From positions 1-39,910 of the forward strand of contig DAIRGS010000026.1 in the NCBI GenBank assembly GCA_036794395.1: a stretch of 39,910 bases of DNA, given 5' to 3'. The notes under the pieces are model-generated. The model worked only from the letters and a program-made list of their open reading frames with translations. It did not search any database and was not told the DNA's origin. Origin of the DNA: DASXMX01 sp036794395. GTDB taxonomy: Bacteria; Planctomycetota; Phycisphaerae; Tepidisphaerales; Tepidisphaeraceae. The translations under genes were made by a program, and so were the position numbers. Of this stretch, positions 1 to 8,167 are shown piece by piece. Position 1 is the first letter of the stretch. Every line of letters starts with the position of its first letter.

Positions 1-1
1 C

Positions 2-495
2 TATTTGAGCCACTGGTCGTTCCTGGAGGTGCTGGAGTACGTCGGCAGTTTCTCGATCCTTATCGCGGTGATCCTGTATTTCACCGAGTCTGGCGAGCGC
101 CGCCAGCAGAAGCATTACCAGGCATGGCAGGTCATCAATACCGCGCAGGGCAAAGGCGGCAGCGGGGGCCGGGTCGACGCGCTGCAGCAGCTCAATAAAG
201 ACCACGTGCCGCTCGTGGGGGTGGACGTCTCGATGGCGTTCCTCCAGAACGTCGCGTTGGAAGGGGCGGAACTGCGGCGCGCCATGTTTCGCGATGCCGA
301 CATCCGCAACGCCCGGTTGCGCAACGCCGTACTGGCCGACGCGGATCTGACTTCCGCCAACCTGCGGGAATCGGATTTACGCGGGGCGGACCTATCCGGG
401 GCGACGCTGACCGATTCTGATCTTGCACTGGCCGATTTTCGCGGCGCGAACTTTGCCAATGTGTCGCTTGATAAGGCGGATCTCAGCTCGACCTC
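2..495 (+). pseudogene. Pentapeptide-repeat membrane protein, 5'-partial and 3'-disrupted
   Basis: The frame is open from the window edge, so the true start may lie outside; the first possible start inside is a TTG at 5. One membrane segment (about residues 14-26, with SILIAVILYF) is followed by a basic stretch and then by A(D/N)Lxx pentapeptide repeats from about residue 80 to 160 (for example ADLTSANL and ADLSGATL). Such repeats form a right-handed quadrilateral beta helix of variable function. The frame stays open to 889, but after about position 495 its translation is low in complexity and is the antisense of a better coding frame on the minus strand. I therefore read the repeat protein as cut off by a rearrangement. 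The exact junction is uncertain by about 15 bases. Confidence 0.6.
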
Positions 496-843
496 CCCTT
501 CATTCACATCCGTACGGCGACCGCCGGGGTACTGCGTGATTAACTCGGCGAACGAGAACTCGGCGAACGCTGCGGCGATTTCGTCCGAGCTGATCTCCCC
601 TTCACGGCGGATTTCCTTAAGTTGCTCGGCAGTCAGCCGGGATTGCGGCGTCTTCGAGCCCGACGGCCAGTGCGGCTCATGCGGGACCGGCTCGCCGAGA
701 ATCTCCAGCGCAGGGCGCTCGGTCCTATCCCAGCTGCGGCAGAGCAGTTCCCACTGGCGAGACTTCGCGTTGGCTTTTTCGATGGCGTCGGCTTCGGTTC
801 CGTCGAAATACCAGTCCTTGTCGACGAGCTTGGATTTGCGCAT
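496..843 (-). pseudogene. Unknown protein fragment, 3' end lost at a junction
   Basis: The minus frame from ATG at 843 (a GTG at 852 is also possible) encodes about 115 residues with normal composition and GC-rich third positions. It is rich in charged residues and Trp (KDWYFDGTEAD, RQWELLCRSW, LTAEQLKEIRREGE). Below about 495 the frame stays open to 115 but becomes the antisense of the pentapeptide repeats, so the natural C-terminus appears to be missing. I do not recognise the family. It may instead be intact and end with a read-through tail. Confidence 0.4.
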
Positions 844-985
844 CGACCACACGCGGCCGATGGTGCAGATTCAGCGGCCGCTGGCATGAAGACGGACCTT
901 GCGATCGTGATGAAAACACCGTGCGACAGGGGCAGACATGGCGCAATCGTATACCGGAAATAAGGGATTGAATGCCGGAATAAGC

Positions 986-1021
986 AAAAAAGAACCCTCG
1001 TTTTCACGAAGAAAACGAGGG
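986..1021 (-). terminator. Rho-independent terminator, minus strand
   Basis: An 11-bp perfect stem (995-1005 with 1011-1021) has a 5-nt loop. On the minus strand it is followed by TTCTTTTTT. It lies 8 nt beyond the 3' end of the tRNA fragment at 1028-1070, in the direction in which that tRNA would be transcribed. This fits the original tRNA terminator, displaced by insertion of the island. On the plus strand it is followed by TTTTCT, so it may also act in that direction. Confidence 0.75.
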
Positions 1022-1027
1022 TTTTCT

Positions 1028-1070
1028 ATAGCAGGGGGAGGATTCGAACCTCCGACCTCCGGGTTATGAG
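1028..1070 (-). repeat. Duplicated 3' half of tRNA-Met, candidate island attachment site (left)
   Basis: This 43-bp stretch matches 8034-8076 with one mismatch (1033 versus 8039); 1034-1070 is identical to 8040-8076. It runs from the anticodon loop (CAT), through the variable loop and T arm, to the discriminator base of an initiator tRNA. Beyond 1070 the match stops, and the D arm, 5' anticodon stem and 5' acceptor strand are absent, so it is not a functional tRNA. Duplication of a tRNA 3' half is the usual scar of integration by a tyrosine recombinase. The mismatch turns a G:C acceptor pair into G:U. Confidence 0.75.
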
Positions 1071-1272
1071 TCTGATTTGCCTTAAAAACTGCAAATCTCG
1101 CCACAACCAGAATTTACGTCTATCTCCCGGGCAGGCAGAGCCTTAACATCGGTCGAATCATACTCTGCATGAGCGGCAAGGCAAGCTCATTCTGCACAAA
1201 AAAGGGGAAGATTAGGGGAAGAAATCGAGACCGGTAATTGCCTGGAATCATGCGGAACAGAAACGTCGCATA

Positions 1273-1302
1273 TTGACTTTATAGCTAAATATCGTGTATT
1301 AT
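1273..1302 (+). promoter_or_regulatory. Candidate sigma70-type promoter of the RHH-GNAT-HTH operon
   Basis: TTGACT at 1273-1278 and TATTAT at 1297-1302 are separated by 18 bp in an AT-rich stretch just before the first gene. If used, transcription would begin at about 1309, on the ATG itself, giving a leaderless or nearly leaderless message. No other element is evident here. Confidence 0.45.
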
Positions 1303-1308
1303 TACAGT

Positions 1309-1521
1309 ATGGATGAGAAACGCACAATGACCTTCAATCTGACCTCCAAGGAAATGGCGGCGCTTGAGGGGCTGGCTCAAAAAAAGGAAATGACCAAGAC
1401 GGCACTGCTCAAGCACGCGCTGCGATTGTATCAGATGGTTGATGAGCGGGTATCAAAAGGGGAAAAACTGGTTTTCGAAGACGAGAAGGCGAAAAAGAAA
1501 GCCGAGATCATGGTGCTATGA
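1309..1521 (+). CDS. Ribbon-helix-helix (Arc/CopG-like) protein, 70 aa
   Basis: This small basic protein begins with a beta-strand-like segment (MTFNLTSKE) and continues with two amphipathic helices (MAALEGLAQKK and TKTALLKHALRLYQMV). That is the pattern of a DNA-binding ribbon-helix-helix dimer. A GTG at 1294 would add five residues, but the ATG at 1309 fits the fold and the promoter position better. Its stop overlaps the start of the GNAT gene (ATGA), so the two are translationally coupled. RHH plus GNAT pairs include toxin-antitoxin modules of the TacAT/AtaRT type, in which the RHH protein is antitoxin and repressor. Whether that holds here is inference. Confidence 0.7.
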   Translation: MDEKRTMTFNLTSKEMAALEGLAQKKEMTKTALLKHALRLYQMVDERVSKGEKLVFEDEKAKKKAEIMVL

Positions 1522-2159
1522 GTCAGCATGCGACCAAGATTCGAGAGCAACCGGGCGGTGCCGAAGTTGCAGCGGTTATCGATGATTTGTTACCGCTGGA
1601 TGCGCTGTATACCGCTGAAGCGCAATGGTGCCTCAGCAGGGTTGAGGTTTTGCGTGACCTGTCATTGGCTCACGTCAAACGAGGTGAATGGCCGGAAAGC
1701 GTTCATTGGAACTGGGCTTACAAGGCGGCGATTTCGGAGCCGTCTCGGTTGGAGGCATTTGGTGACGTCCGGCTGTTCGGCATCCAAGCGGCCGGGCAGT
1801 GGCAGGGTTTGCTTTTCGGGCTCAGTGAAGGTCATTTTGCCCGTCAAGGAGTATTAGGACGCCCACTGGTATACGTTGATTTTCTCGAAAGCGCCCCATG
1901 GAATTGGACCATCGAGGCGCTCGACCGGGTTGGCAAATATCGTGGTGTTGGCGGACAACTGATGGAGTTGGCCGTGCGGTGGAGCTTGACCTTGGGTTAT
2001 GCGGGCCGCGTGGGGCTGCACTCACTGCCCCAAGCAAGCGGATTTTACAGCGGCCGTTGCCGGATGAAGGATCTGGGCCTTGACGCCAGCTACGACGGCC
2101 TGTGTTACTTTGAGTTGACGGAACTGGACGCAGAGGCATTTTTGCGGAGAACGTCATGA
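1518..2159 (+). CDS. GNAT-family N-acetyltransferase, 213 aa
   Basis: The C-terminal half has a GNAT acetyl-CoA binding loop (KYRGVGGQLMELAVRW, about residues 138-153) followed by a strand and a GFY-type motif (LPQASGFYSGRCRM), as in motifs A and B of the superfamily. The N-terminal half has two Trp-rich segments, probably acceptor-site structure. Family members transfer acetyl groups to amines; toxin members acetylate aminoacyl-tRNA. At 213 aa it is longer than typical GNAT toxins (about 160-180 aa). It overlaps both the RHH gene before it and the HTH gene after it by ATGA, so the three proteins are made together. The substrate is unknown. Confidence 0.7.
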   Translation: MSQHATKIREQPGGAEVAAVIDDLLPLDALYTAEAQWCLSRVEVLRDLSLAHVKRGEWPESVHWNWAYKAAISEPSRLEAFGDVRLFGIQAAGQWQGLLFGLSEGHFARQGVLGRPLVYVDFLESAPWNWTIEALDRVGKYRGVGGQLMELAVRWSLTLGYAGRVGLHSLPQASGFYSGRCRMKDLGLDASYDGLCYFELTELDAEAFLRRTS

Positions 2160-2677
2160 GCACAATTGAAAAGCACCGTGTAAAAAACGCGCCGCTTTCG
2201 ATGCCCGAAGATCGTGAAGGTTTTATACGCTGGGCAATGGAAGAACCCGATGGATGCATTTCGGCTGGGTGGCAGCCTCCTCATCCTCGTTTGTGTGTCG
2301 AAGCTCCGGCGCAGGTATTGCGGGCATCAGCAGCGAAGCTGGTGTCGCTCGCGCGGCGAGAGAAGAATCAAACGCCGGAACAAACTGCGGCATCAGCAGG
2401 TGTTCGCGTGTCCGAGTTGCTTGCCTTGGAGCACGGAGAGGAGGCTTCCTTACAGATTGTCGGTCGGGTGGCGGCCGTGCTGCAACTTGATGCCGATGTG
2501 CTCATTCAACTTTTCTCGGGAAGTCACGATGCTGACGCTCGTCTGATTGAAGCCGCGACCCAGTTTGTTGCCCGGCTTGAGCCGGCTGATCCGCTTGAAC
2601 CGCGTGAGGTGCAAGCGTTGGGTTGGTTCCGTAACGCGGCGTTCGGTCGTCGGGCTGGCAGGGCTGAGGTAGGATAA
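2156..2677 (+). CDS. XRE-like helix-turn-helix protein, 173 aa
   Basis: Residues about 60-120 (from AKLVSLARREKNQTPEQ to AAVLQLDADVLIQLF) resemble the XRE/Cro helix-turn-helix fold: a first helix, TPEQTAASAG, then VSELLALEHGEE and a closing helix. The first 55 residues and the last 50 have no recognisable domain. It is coupled to the GNAT gene by ATGA and ends 29 nt before the possible start of the TOTE-like gene. It is therefore a plausible regulator of that gene or of the operon. A metallopeptidase or toxin partner is not seen. The family call is moderate and the role is inferred. Confidence 0.6.
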   Translation: MSTIEKHRVKNAPLSMPEDREGFIRWAMEEPDGCISAGWQPPHPRLCVEAPAQVLRASAAKLVSLARREKNQTPEQTAASAGVRVSELLALEHGEEASLQIVGRVAAVLQLDADVLIQLFSGSHDADARLIEAATQFVARLEPADPLEPREVQALGWFRNAAFGRRAGRAEVG

Positions 2678-2706
2678 CTTGCCTCCTCCAGTTCCCGCGC
2701 CTCGAT

Positions 2707-5601
2707 ATGCGAGCCGTTCACCTTCCATTGTCGCCTGACACCCGGCCTCAAACTTTGCCGAATATCCTTCTGTCTATGCCAGGGACAGCAGGACGAGCAG
2801 ACGTAAATCACGTTTCTCCGCCGGACGCCAAGATTGGACTATTCCACTCTTTGTTTCGCGGACGCGATGACGTGTATCCCCGACGATTCGAGAGCAGAAA
2901 GACGGGGAAATCCGGCTATTCACCTGTTTGCGCCAACGAGTGGGTTCGAGGTATCTGCGAAAAGCCTCGAATCAAGTGCGCGGAGTGTCCGCACCGAAAG
3001 TTCCTTCCGATCACGGATGATGTGATTCGCTGCCATCTCTCCGGCCAAGATGACAATGGCCATGATTTCGTCATGGGCGTTTATCCCATGCTCCTCGACG
3101 AAACCTGCTTCTTTCTGGCGGCCGATTTTGACAAAGCCACATGGCAGGAGGATGCGAAGGCATTTCTCGACACATGTCGGCAATTGAACTTGCCCACCGC
3201 ATTGGAGAGATCTCGCTCGGGGAATGGCGGTCACATCTGGTTGTTTTTCCGTGAACCCGTTCCGGCCACGCTGGCGCGCAAGTTGGGGACTCATCTTCTG
3301 ACGGAGACGATGAGACGCAGGCCCGACATCGGATTGGACTCATACGACAGGTTCTTTCCGAATCAAGATACGCTGCCTCACGGCGGTTTTGGCAACTTGA
3401 TCGCGTTGCCGCTCCAGAAACATCCAAGGGGTTTGGGCAATAGCGTTTTTCTCGACGACCAGCTTGTACCGTTTCGGGATCAATGGACATTTCTATCGTC
3501 GATCCGCAGGTTGAGCCGTCAAGAAATTGAAGCCGTTGTCCGCAGCGCCGAAGCGAAGGGACACGTCGTTGGCGTGCAGTTTGCGCCGGATGGCGAGGAA
3601 GAGAATGATTCTGCGCCGTGGACTGCGCCTCCATCGCGCCGCCGGCGGGATACCGAAATCATGGGTCCGTTGCCCGAGAAGCTAGAACTTGTCCTTGGCA
3701 ACGAAATTTATATCGCGAAGGATTCGTTATCTCCCTCGCTGCGCAATAGGCTGATTCGGTTGGCGGCGTTCCAAAATCCTGACTTCTATAAGGCGCAGGC
3801 CATGCGGCTTCCGACCTACGAAAAGCCCCGGATCGTCGCCTGCGCCCAGGATCATCCGAAGCATATTGGGCTGCCGCGTGGCTGCTTAGATGAGCTGCTT
3901 CAGCTTCTGTCGGACCTGAAGATCAAAGCGACCATACGAGACGAGCGGAGTGCCGGCCAACCCTTTGAGGCGACCTTTCAAGGAGAACTGCGACCCGAGC
4001 AGATTATCGCCGCGGAGGCCATGCTGGCCCACGACACCGGCGTGTTGTCGGCAACAACCGCCTTCGGCAAAACCGTGGTCGCCGCCTGGTTGATCGCCAA
4101 ACGCGGCGTCAACTCGCTGATCCTCGTGCATCGACGGCAGTTGCAAGAGCAATGGATCGAGCGGCTATCCACATTCCTTGGAATTCCCGCGCGCTCCATC
4201 GGCCGAATCGGTGGCGGACGAAAGAAACCTACCGGCATATTGGATGTGGCGATCATTCAAAGCTTGGTTCGCAAAGGCATCGTAGACGACTTGGTTGGCA
4301 ACTATGGCCACTTGATCGTGGACGAGTGTCATCATCTGTCCGCTCACAGCTTCGAGCTTGTTGCCCGACAAGCAAAGGCAAAGTTCGTCACCGGTCTGTC
4401 GGCCACGGTCATGCGAAAGGATGGACACCATCCGATCATTTTCATGCAGTGTGGGCCGGTGCGCCATCGTGTCAACGCCAGAGATCAGGCAGCCGCGCGT
4501 CCCTTTGAACATAAAGTAATGGTGCGACCGACTGACTTTCGGCCCCTTCGTGCCGCCAACCCGGACGCGAGGATGCAGTTCCAGGAACTATATGCTGAAT
4601 TGACCGCTGATGAGGATCGCAATCAACTCATTTGCCATGACGTGATGGAAGCCGTTCGAGATGGGCGTTCGCCGATTGTGTTGACGGAGAGGAATGATCA
4701 CCTCGATCACCTTGCCAGTAGATTAACATCTAGGATTCGTCACTTGGTCGTGCTCAGAGGTGGGATGACCAGAAAGAAACTTGAAACGGTCAGCGGCCAA
4801 CTGGCAGCGATTCCAACTGGTGAAGAGCGCGTTCTGCTTGCGACGGGTCGATACGTCGGCGAGGGATTCGACGATGCCCGGTTGGATACATTATTCCTAA
4901 CTTTGCCCGTCTCCTGGCATGGAACGATCGCACAGTATGTGGGCAGATTGCATCGCCTCTACGATACCAAACGAGAGGTGCGCGTGTACGACTACGCGGA
5001 TCTCAACGTGCCGATGCTTTCGCGAATGTTCGACCGCCGATGCAATGGCTACGAAGCCGTGGGCTACACCATTCAACTTCCCGGCAGCGCCGTGCCGGGC
5101 TGGCCCGCGGAAGTTCCGCTTCCGGTGGACCCTGAATGGAAAAGCCAATACGCCGCCAGCGTTCGGCGGCTGGTGCGCGATGGCGTGGATCCGCCGCTGG
5201 CTAACCTGTTCGTCCATGTCGCCATGACGCCGGATCTAATCGCTGAAGGTACCGATCGTGCGAGAAGCGCGACCGAAGCATTTCTGTTTCGCCGGCTTGA
5301 GACGCTGCCGGAAACAGCCGGCCGCTTCCGGCTGAATGTTGAATTGCCGATACCATTCGATGGATGGGGAAAGATGGAAGTGGACTTGCTCTCCACCGAA
5401 ACGCACTTGGCCATTGAATTGGACGGAGGCCAGCACCTTGCCGACGCCGAGGCGTACAGGCGCGACCGCCGCAAAGACATGCTGCTACAGGAGAATGGCT
5501 ATTTTGTGCTGCGATTTCTGGCGGAAGATGTCGGCAAGCATCTTGAGGCGGTCTTGGACGCGATCCTGCGCGCATTATCGAATCGGAATGCCAAGAACTG
5601 A
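2707..5601 (+). CDS. TOTE-type conflict protein: archaeo-eukaryotic primase, SF2 helicase and Vsr/DUF559-like nuclease fusion (964 aa)
   Basis: Three domains are visible. About 45-300 is an archaeo-eukaryotic primase-like domain: LFRGRDDVYPRRF, a Cys cluster (C84, C91, C94), the metal-binding ADFD (D140, D142), SRSGNGGHIW (H176) and GNLIALPLQ. About 425-800 is a superfamily 2 helicase with Walker A AFGKT (K455), DECHH (539-543), GLSAT, and motif VI QYVGRLHR (743-750). About 840-955 is a restriction-like nuclease of the Vsr/DUF559 type, with D893, E904, D906 and H910 (in MEVDLL and ELDGGQH). This order matches the TOTE conflict-system proteins proposed to act against invading nucleic acid. All catalytic motifs look intact. 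The start is uncertain: no clear ribosome site precedes 2707 or the ATG at 2776, and conserved sequence begins at about residue 40. It follows the HTH gene by 29 nt and converges with the SWIM gene. Confidence 0.85.
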   Translation: MRAVHLPLSPDTRPQTLPNILLSMPGTAGRADVNHVSPPDAKIGLFHSLFRGRDDVYPRRFESRKTGKSGYSPVCANEWVRGICEKPRIKCAECPHRKFLPITDDVIRCHLSGQDDNGHDFVMGVYPMLLDETCFFLAADFDKATWQEDAKAFLDTCRQLNLPTALERSRSGNGGHIWLFFREPVPATLARKLGTHLLTETMRRRPDIGLDSYDRFFPNQDTLPHGGFGNLIALPLQKHPRGLGNSVFLDDQLVPFRDQWTFLSSIRRLSRQEIEAVVRSAEAKGHVVGVQFAPDGEEENDSAPWTAPPSRRRRDTEIMGPLPEKLELVLGNEIYIAKDSLSPSLRNRLIRLAAFQNPDFYKAQAMRLPTYEKPRIVACAQDHPKHIGLPRGCLDELLQLLSDLKIKATIRDERSAGQPFEATFQGELRPEQIIAAEAMLAHDTGVLSATTAFGKTVVAAWLIAKRGVNSLILVHRRQLQEQWIERLSTFLGIPARSIGRIGGGRKKPTGILDVAIIQSLVRKGIVDDLVGNYGHLIVDECHHLSAHSFELVARQAKAKFVTGLSATVMRKDGHHPIIFMQCGPVRHRVNARDQAAARPFEHKVMVRPTDFRPLRAANPDARMQFQELYAELTADEDRNQLICHDVMEAVRDGRSPIVLTERNDHLDHLASRLTSRIRHLVVLRGGMTRKKLETVSGQLAAIPTGEERVLLATGRYVGEGFDDARLDTLFLTLPVSWHGTIAQYVGRLHRLYDTKREVRVYDYADLNVPMLSRMFDRRCNGYEAVGYTIQLPGSAVPGWPAEVPLPVDPEWKSQYAASVRRLVRDGVDPPLANLFVHVAMTPDLIAEGTDRARSATEAFLFRRLETLPETAGRFRLNVELPIPFDGWGKMEVDLLSTETHLAIELDGGQHLADAEAYRRDRRKDMLLQENGYFVLRFLAEDVGKHLEAVLDAILRALSNRNAKN

Positions 5602-5623
5602 TCTCCAGCACGCGATCCAATGG

Positions 5624-7738
5624 TCATCTCCTGGTTTTCTGGGTTGCGAGAATCGTCCGACTTTCCAGTCTGTCCAGAATCTCCATGAAGCGAGGCCGGT
5701 TGCGGTGCCGAAGCCGGAAGTCATCGACCAGTTGCGTCCAGTCGTTCTCACGTTCCATCGACTTCATGATGGGCTTCATCTTTCGCAGGTATGCCGCGAC
5801 GGTCTCGTATGCGCTCACACTTGCTTGCGTGAGGTTTTGATCTACTCGCTGGCGGTAGATTTCAATTGCTCTCTGCGGGTGGGACATGGCAACCGCCTCA
5901 GCAACTCGGTCGCCGAGGGTGCCGGGGCCAGACCACGACGAGCCATACGATGATTGCTTTTGTTGGGCGCACAGTGTGGCATACCAATGAAGTGCATCGT
6001 TCGGACGTTTATCAGCAATGGCCATGTCGATCAAAACATCGTAACGCGGCCCAGTCGATGACCGCCTTTGATCTTCCGATCGCAGAAGTGGCGACAAATA
6101 TTCCGGTATTGGCAGCGGCCAACCCTCAGCCATTTGCACCTTCTGTTCGCCTTTCTTCAAGGTTGCCGCGCGCATCGGCAGAATCCCAGTTTCCAGAAAC
6201 GCCAGCGCAAACCGTTTCACTGATTTCTGGCAATCAGCTTTGTCCGCCGCCTTTATCAATTCGTTAAAAGCCTCTCTGCTGGGCCGATCAAAAAACTGGT
6301 AGGCCGCGTGCGCCGCCACGATGTCCCACTGCTTGCGAAGGCGCGCGACCTCACAAAGCTGCTGGGCAAGATTTGCCGCGATGCCCGGACGCTTATTCGC
6401 CGTTCTTTCGATTCCCTCACGAGCCCATCGCTGAGCGTCATCGTATTGTTTTTGCTCAAGGAGGTATTTGACCAGGCGTTCATAACTTCCCGTCGTCCTG
6501 GCTTCCTTCTCATACACGGCCAGCAATTCGTCGCCGCGACCGGCATTGATCAGCGCCCTGATGAGCCATCCGCTGATCTGGTCTCGTTGATAATCTCTGG
6601 AAAATGCGTCATCGTCGTCTTCTTTCTCATCGTCATCAAATTTCCGACGACTTGATTTGCCGGCATTCAGTCGGCGCGCCAAATCATCCGCGACCTCAGA
6701 CCAGTCGACCGGCTGGTACTTCGCATCAAGCACCGCAGCGACGGAATCATCGATCACACCATAATCGTCCTGAAGGCACGCATTGATTGCAAAGATCAGT
6801 TTCTGCGCCGGTGCCAGGCTGGACTTCGCCACCGCTTTGAACACGACGGCCAGGCATCCGGCCAATTCCATGGCCGTTTCGCCTTCATCGTGCGACTGAC
6901 CCACTTGCGCCATCCCGCGCTCGATGATTTCACCGCCAAGCTGCGCAACTGAATCCGCATGTCCCAGCTCAACCAGCCGCTCAAGACGATGAAGGAGCTT
7001 GCTGTAGTCCGGGAGGTTGCCCTCACCGTTCCAGTGATTTCGCCACGCCTCCTGGGAGGTGACGCTCTGCAATTCCTTGCGCGCCTGCGCGATCAATCGA
7101 TCCACATCACCTTCACCCAAGGCGATCCTCTCGCGGAATTCATCGCGAAGCTCAGAAAACCGCTGCGTCAGGGACCAGACCAGTTCCGCCAAGTCCTCGC
7201 GGCTCTTCGCGTGGATGTGCTGCTTGATCTTCTCATCCCAGTTTTCACGGGGCCGCTGCCCTGATTTGTGGCGGGCTGGTAAGACTTCATCGTCTGTCTC
7301 GTCTTCATCAAAACCCGCTTCGCCGCCGTTGTTTTCCAGTTTGCCCCATCGCGGATCTTCCGCATCGGCGATGGGTATCTCCTTCTCATGGCCAAGGCGA
7401 TCGAGATATTCCGCCACCACCGCAACGGCGTGTTTGCAGCCGTCGTAGCCGACCGGGCAAGTGCATTTCGAGTGAATCCGATCGTCCTTTTTCTTCTCTG
7501 CTTCCACCGAAACGGTGACAACATAACGGTCGCCACCGATTACCGTAGCCAACAGCCGGTCTTCGGCAGATCGTGCCAAGTCGCGGACTCGGCCTTGACG
7601 CTGGTAAGCTTGACCGCGCGAGACCGACCGGCTTCCCGCCCAAGCCGCCAAATCCTGCCATGTCAAACATGCCCATGCCTTCGACGCCGATTCCTTGGCT
7701 GGTCCTGCTTTGTCGTCCTTGTCTGATTTCTTTGCCAT
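5624..7738 (-). CDS. SWIM zinc-finger protein with helical-repeat C-terminus (704 aa)
   Basis: Residues 25-110 hold a SWIM domain: a WQDLAAWAG...RGQAY lead-in and then the CxCx6CxH zinc ligands C92, C94, C101 and H103 (KCTCPVGYDGCKH). Acidic linkers follow (about 115-150, and a run rich in Asp at about 365-385). The rest is alpha-helical with TPR-like pairs (LLAVYEKEAR, DDAQRWAREGIE, NDALHWYATL). SWIM domains bind nucleic acid or protein. The ATG at 7738 is preferred to the in-frame TTG at 7744 because AGGA lies 9 nt before it. It converges on the TOTE-like gene with 22 bp between them, so it is not in the same operon. It may be an accessory factor of the island, but that link is only positional. 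Confidence 0.75.
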   Translation of the reverse strand: MAKKSDKDDKAGPAKESASKAWACLTWQDLAAWAGSRSVSRGQAYQRQGRVRDLARSAEDRLLATVIGGDRYVVTVSVEAEKKKDDRIHSKCTCPVGYDGCKHAVAVVAEYLDRLGHEKEIPIADAEDPRWGKLENNGGEAGFDEDETDDEVLPARHKSGQRPRENWDEKIKQHIHAKSREDLAELVWSLTQRFSELRDEFRERIALGEGDVDRLIAQARKELQSVTSQEAWRNHWNGEGNLPDYSKLLHRLERLVELGHADSVAQLGGEIIERGMAQVGQSHDEGETAMELAGCLAVVFKAVAKSSLAPAQKLIFAINACLQDDYGVIDDSVAAVLDAKYQPVDWSEVADDLARRLNAGKSSRRKFDDDEKEDDDDAFSRDYQRDQISGWLIRALINAGRGDELLAVYEKEARTTGSYERLVKYLLEQKQYDDAQRWAREGIERTANKRPGIAANLAQQLCEVARLRKQWDIVAAHAAYQFFDRPSREAFNELIKAADKADCQKSVKRFALAFLETGILPMRAATLKKGEQKVQMAEGWPLPIPEYLSPLLRSEDQRRSSTGPRYDVLIDMAIADKRPNDALHWYATLCAQQKQSSYGSSWSGPGTLGDRVAEAVAMSHPQRAIEIYRQRVDQNLTQASVSAYETVAAYLRKMKPIMKSMERENDWTQLVDDFRLRHRNRPRFMEILDRLESRTILATQKTRR

Positions 7739-7970
7739 GGCCAATTCCTGGGTTGTAAGCCGTGTCGCGCTTCACTCTCTGCAACAGAATAACTTTCTTG
7801 AACAGAGCGGCAACAGTTTCGCCACGCTGATGTGAATGTGACCACAATGCGACGGGAAGCGTTGTCTATCTCCGGGGTGAGAACCCGGCGAGGATATAAT
7901 TAACCGTGTTTTCGAGCGAATAAGGGGGTGTTTTGAAAGAGGAATTCGACTGGCGGCGGGGAAGAAACGG

Positions 7971-8004
7971 GGAAGGCAGCAATTCGTGAAAACTGCTGCC
8001 TTCC
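7971..8004 (-). terminator. Hairpin downstream of tRNA-fMet
   Basis: An 11-bp perfect stem (7971-7981 with 7994-8004) has a 12-nt loop. It lies 30 nt beyond the tRNA 3' end. On the minus strand it is followed by CCGTTTCTTC, a weak U tract, so termination is plausible but less certain than for the hairpin at 995-1021. The remaining sequence between 7739 and 8034 should contain the SWIM promoter; I see no clear consensus there. Confidence 0.5.
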
Positions 8005-8034
8005 GCAATCCCTTAACTAGCATGCACTTACAAA

Positions 8035-8108
<74 letters not shown>

Positions 8109-8167
8109 ATCATGCAAGCATATTAAGCGGCTGGCAGCGAGAGTCAAGCCGGGGGTCTGCCCGTGGC

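Noticed and set aside
1029..1102. A second tRNA-Met gene next to the left repeat
   Set aside because: Only the anticodon loop, T arm and 3' acceptor strand are present; the 5' half forms no D arm, anticodon stem or acceptor partner.
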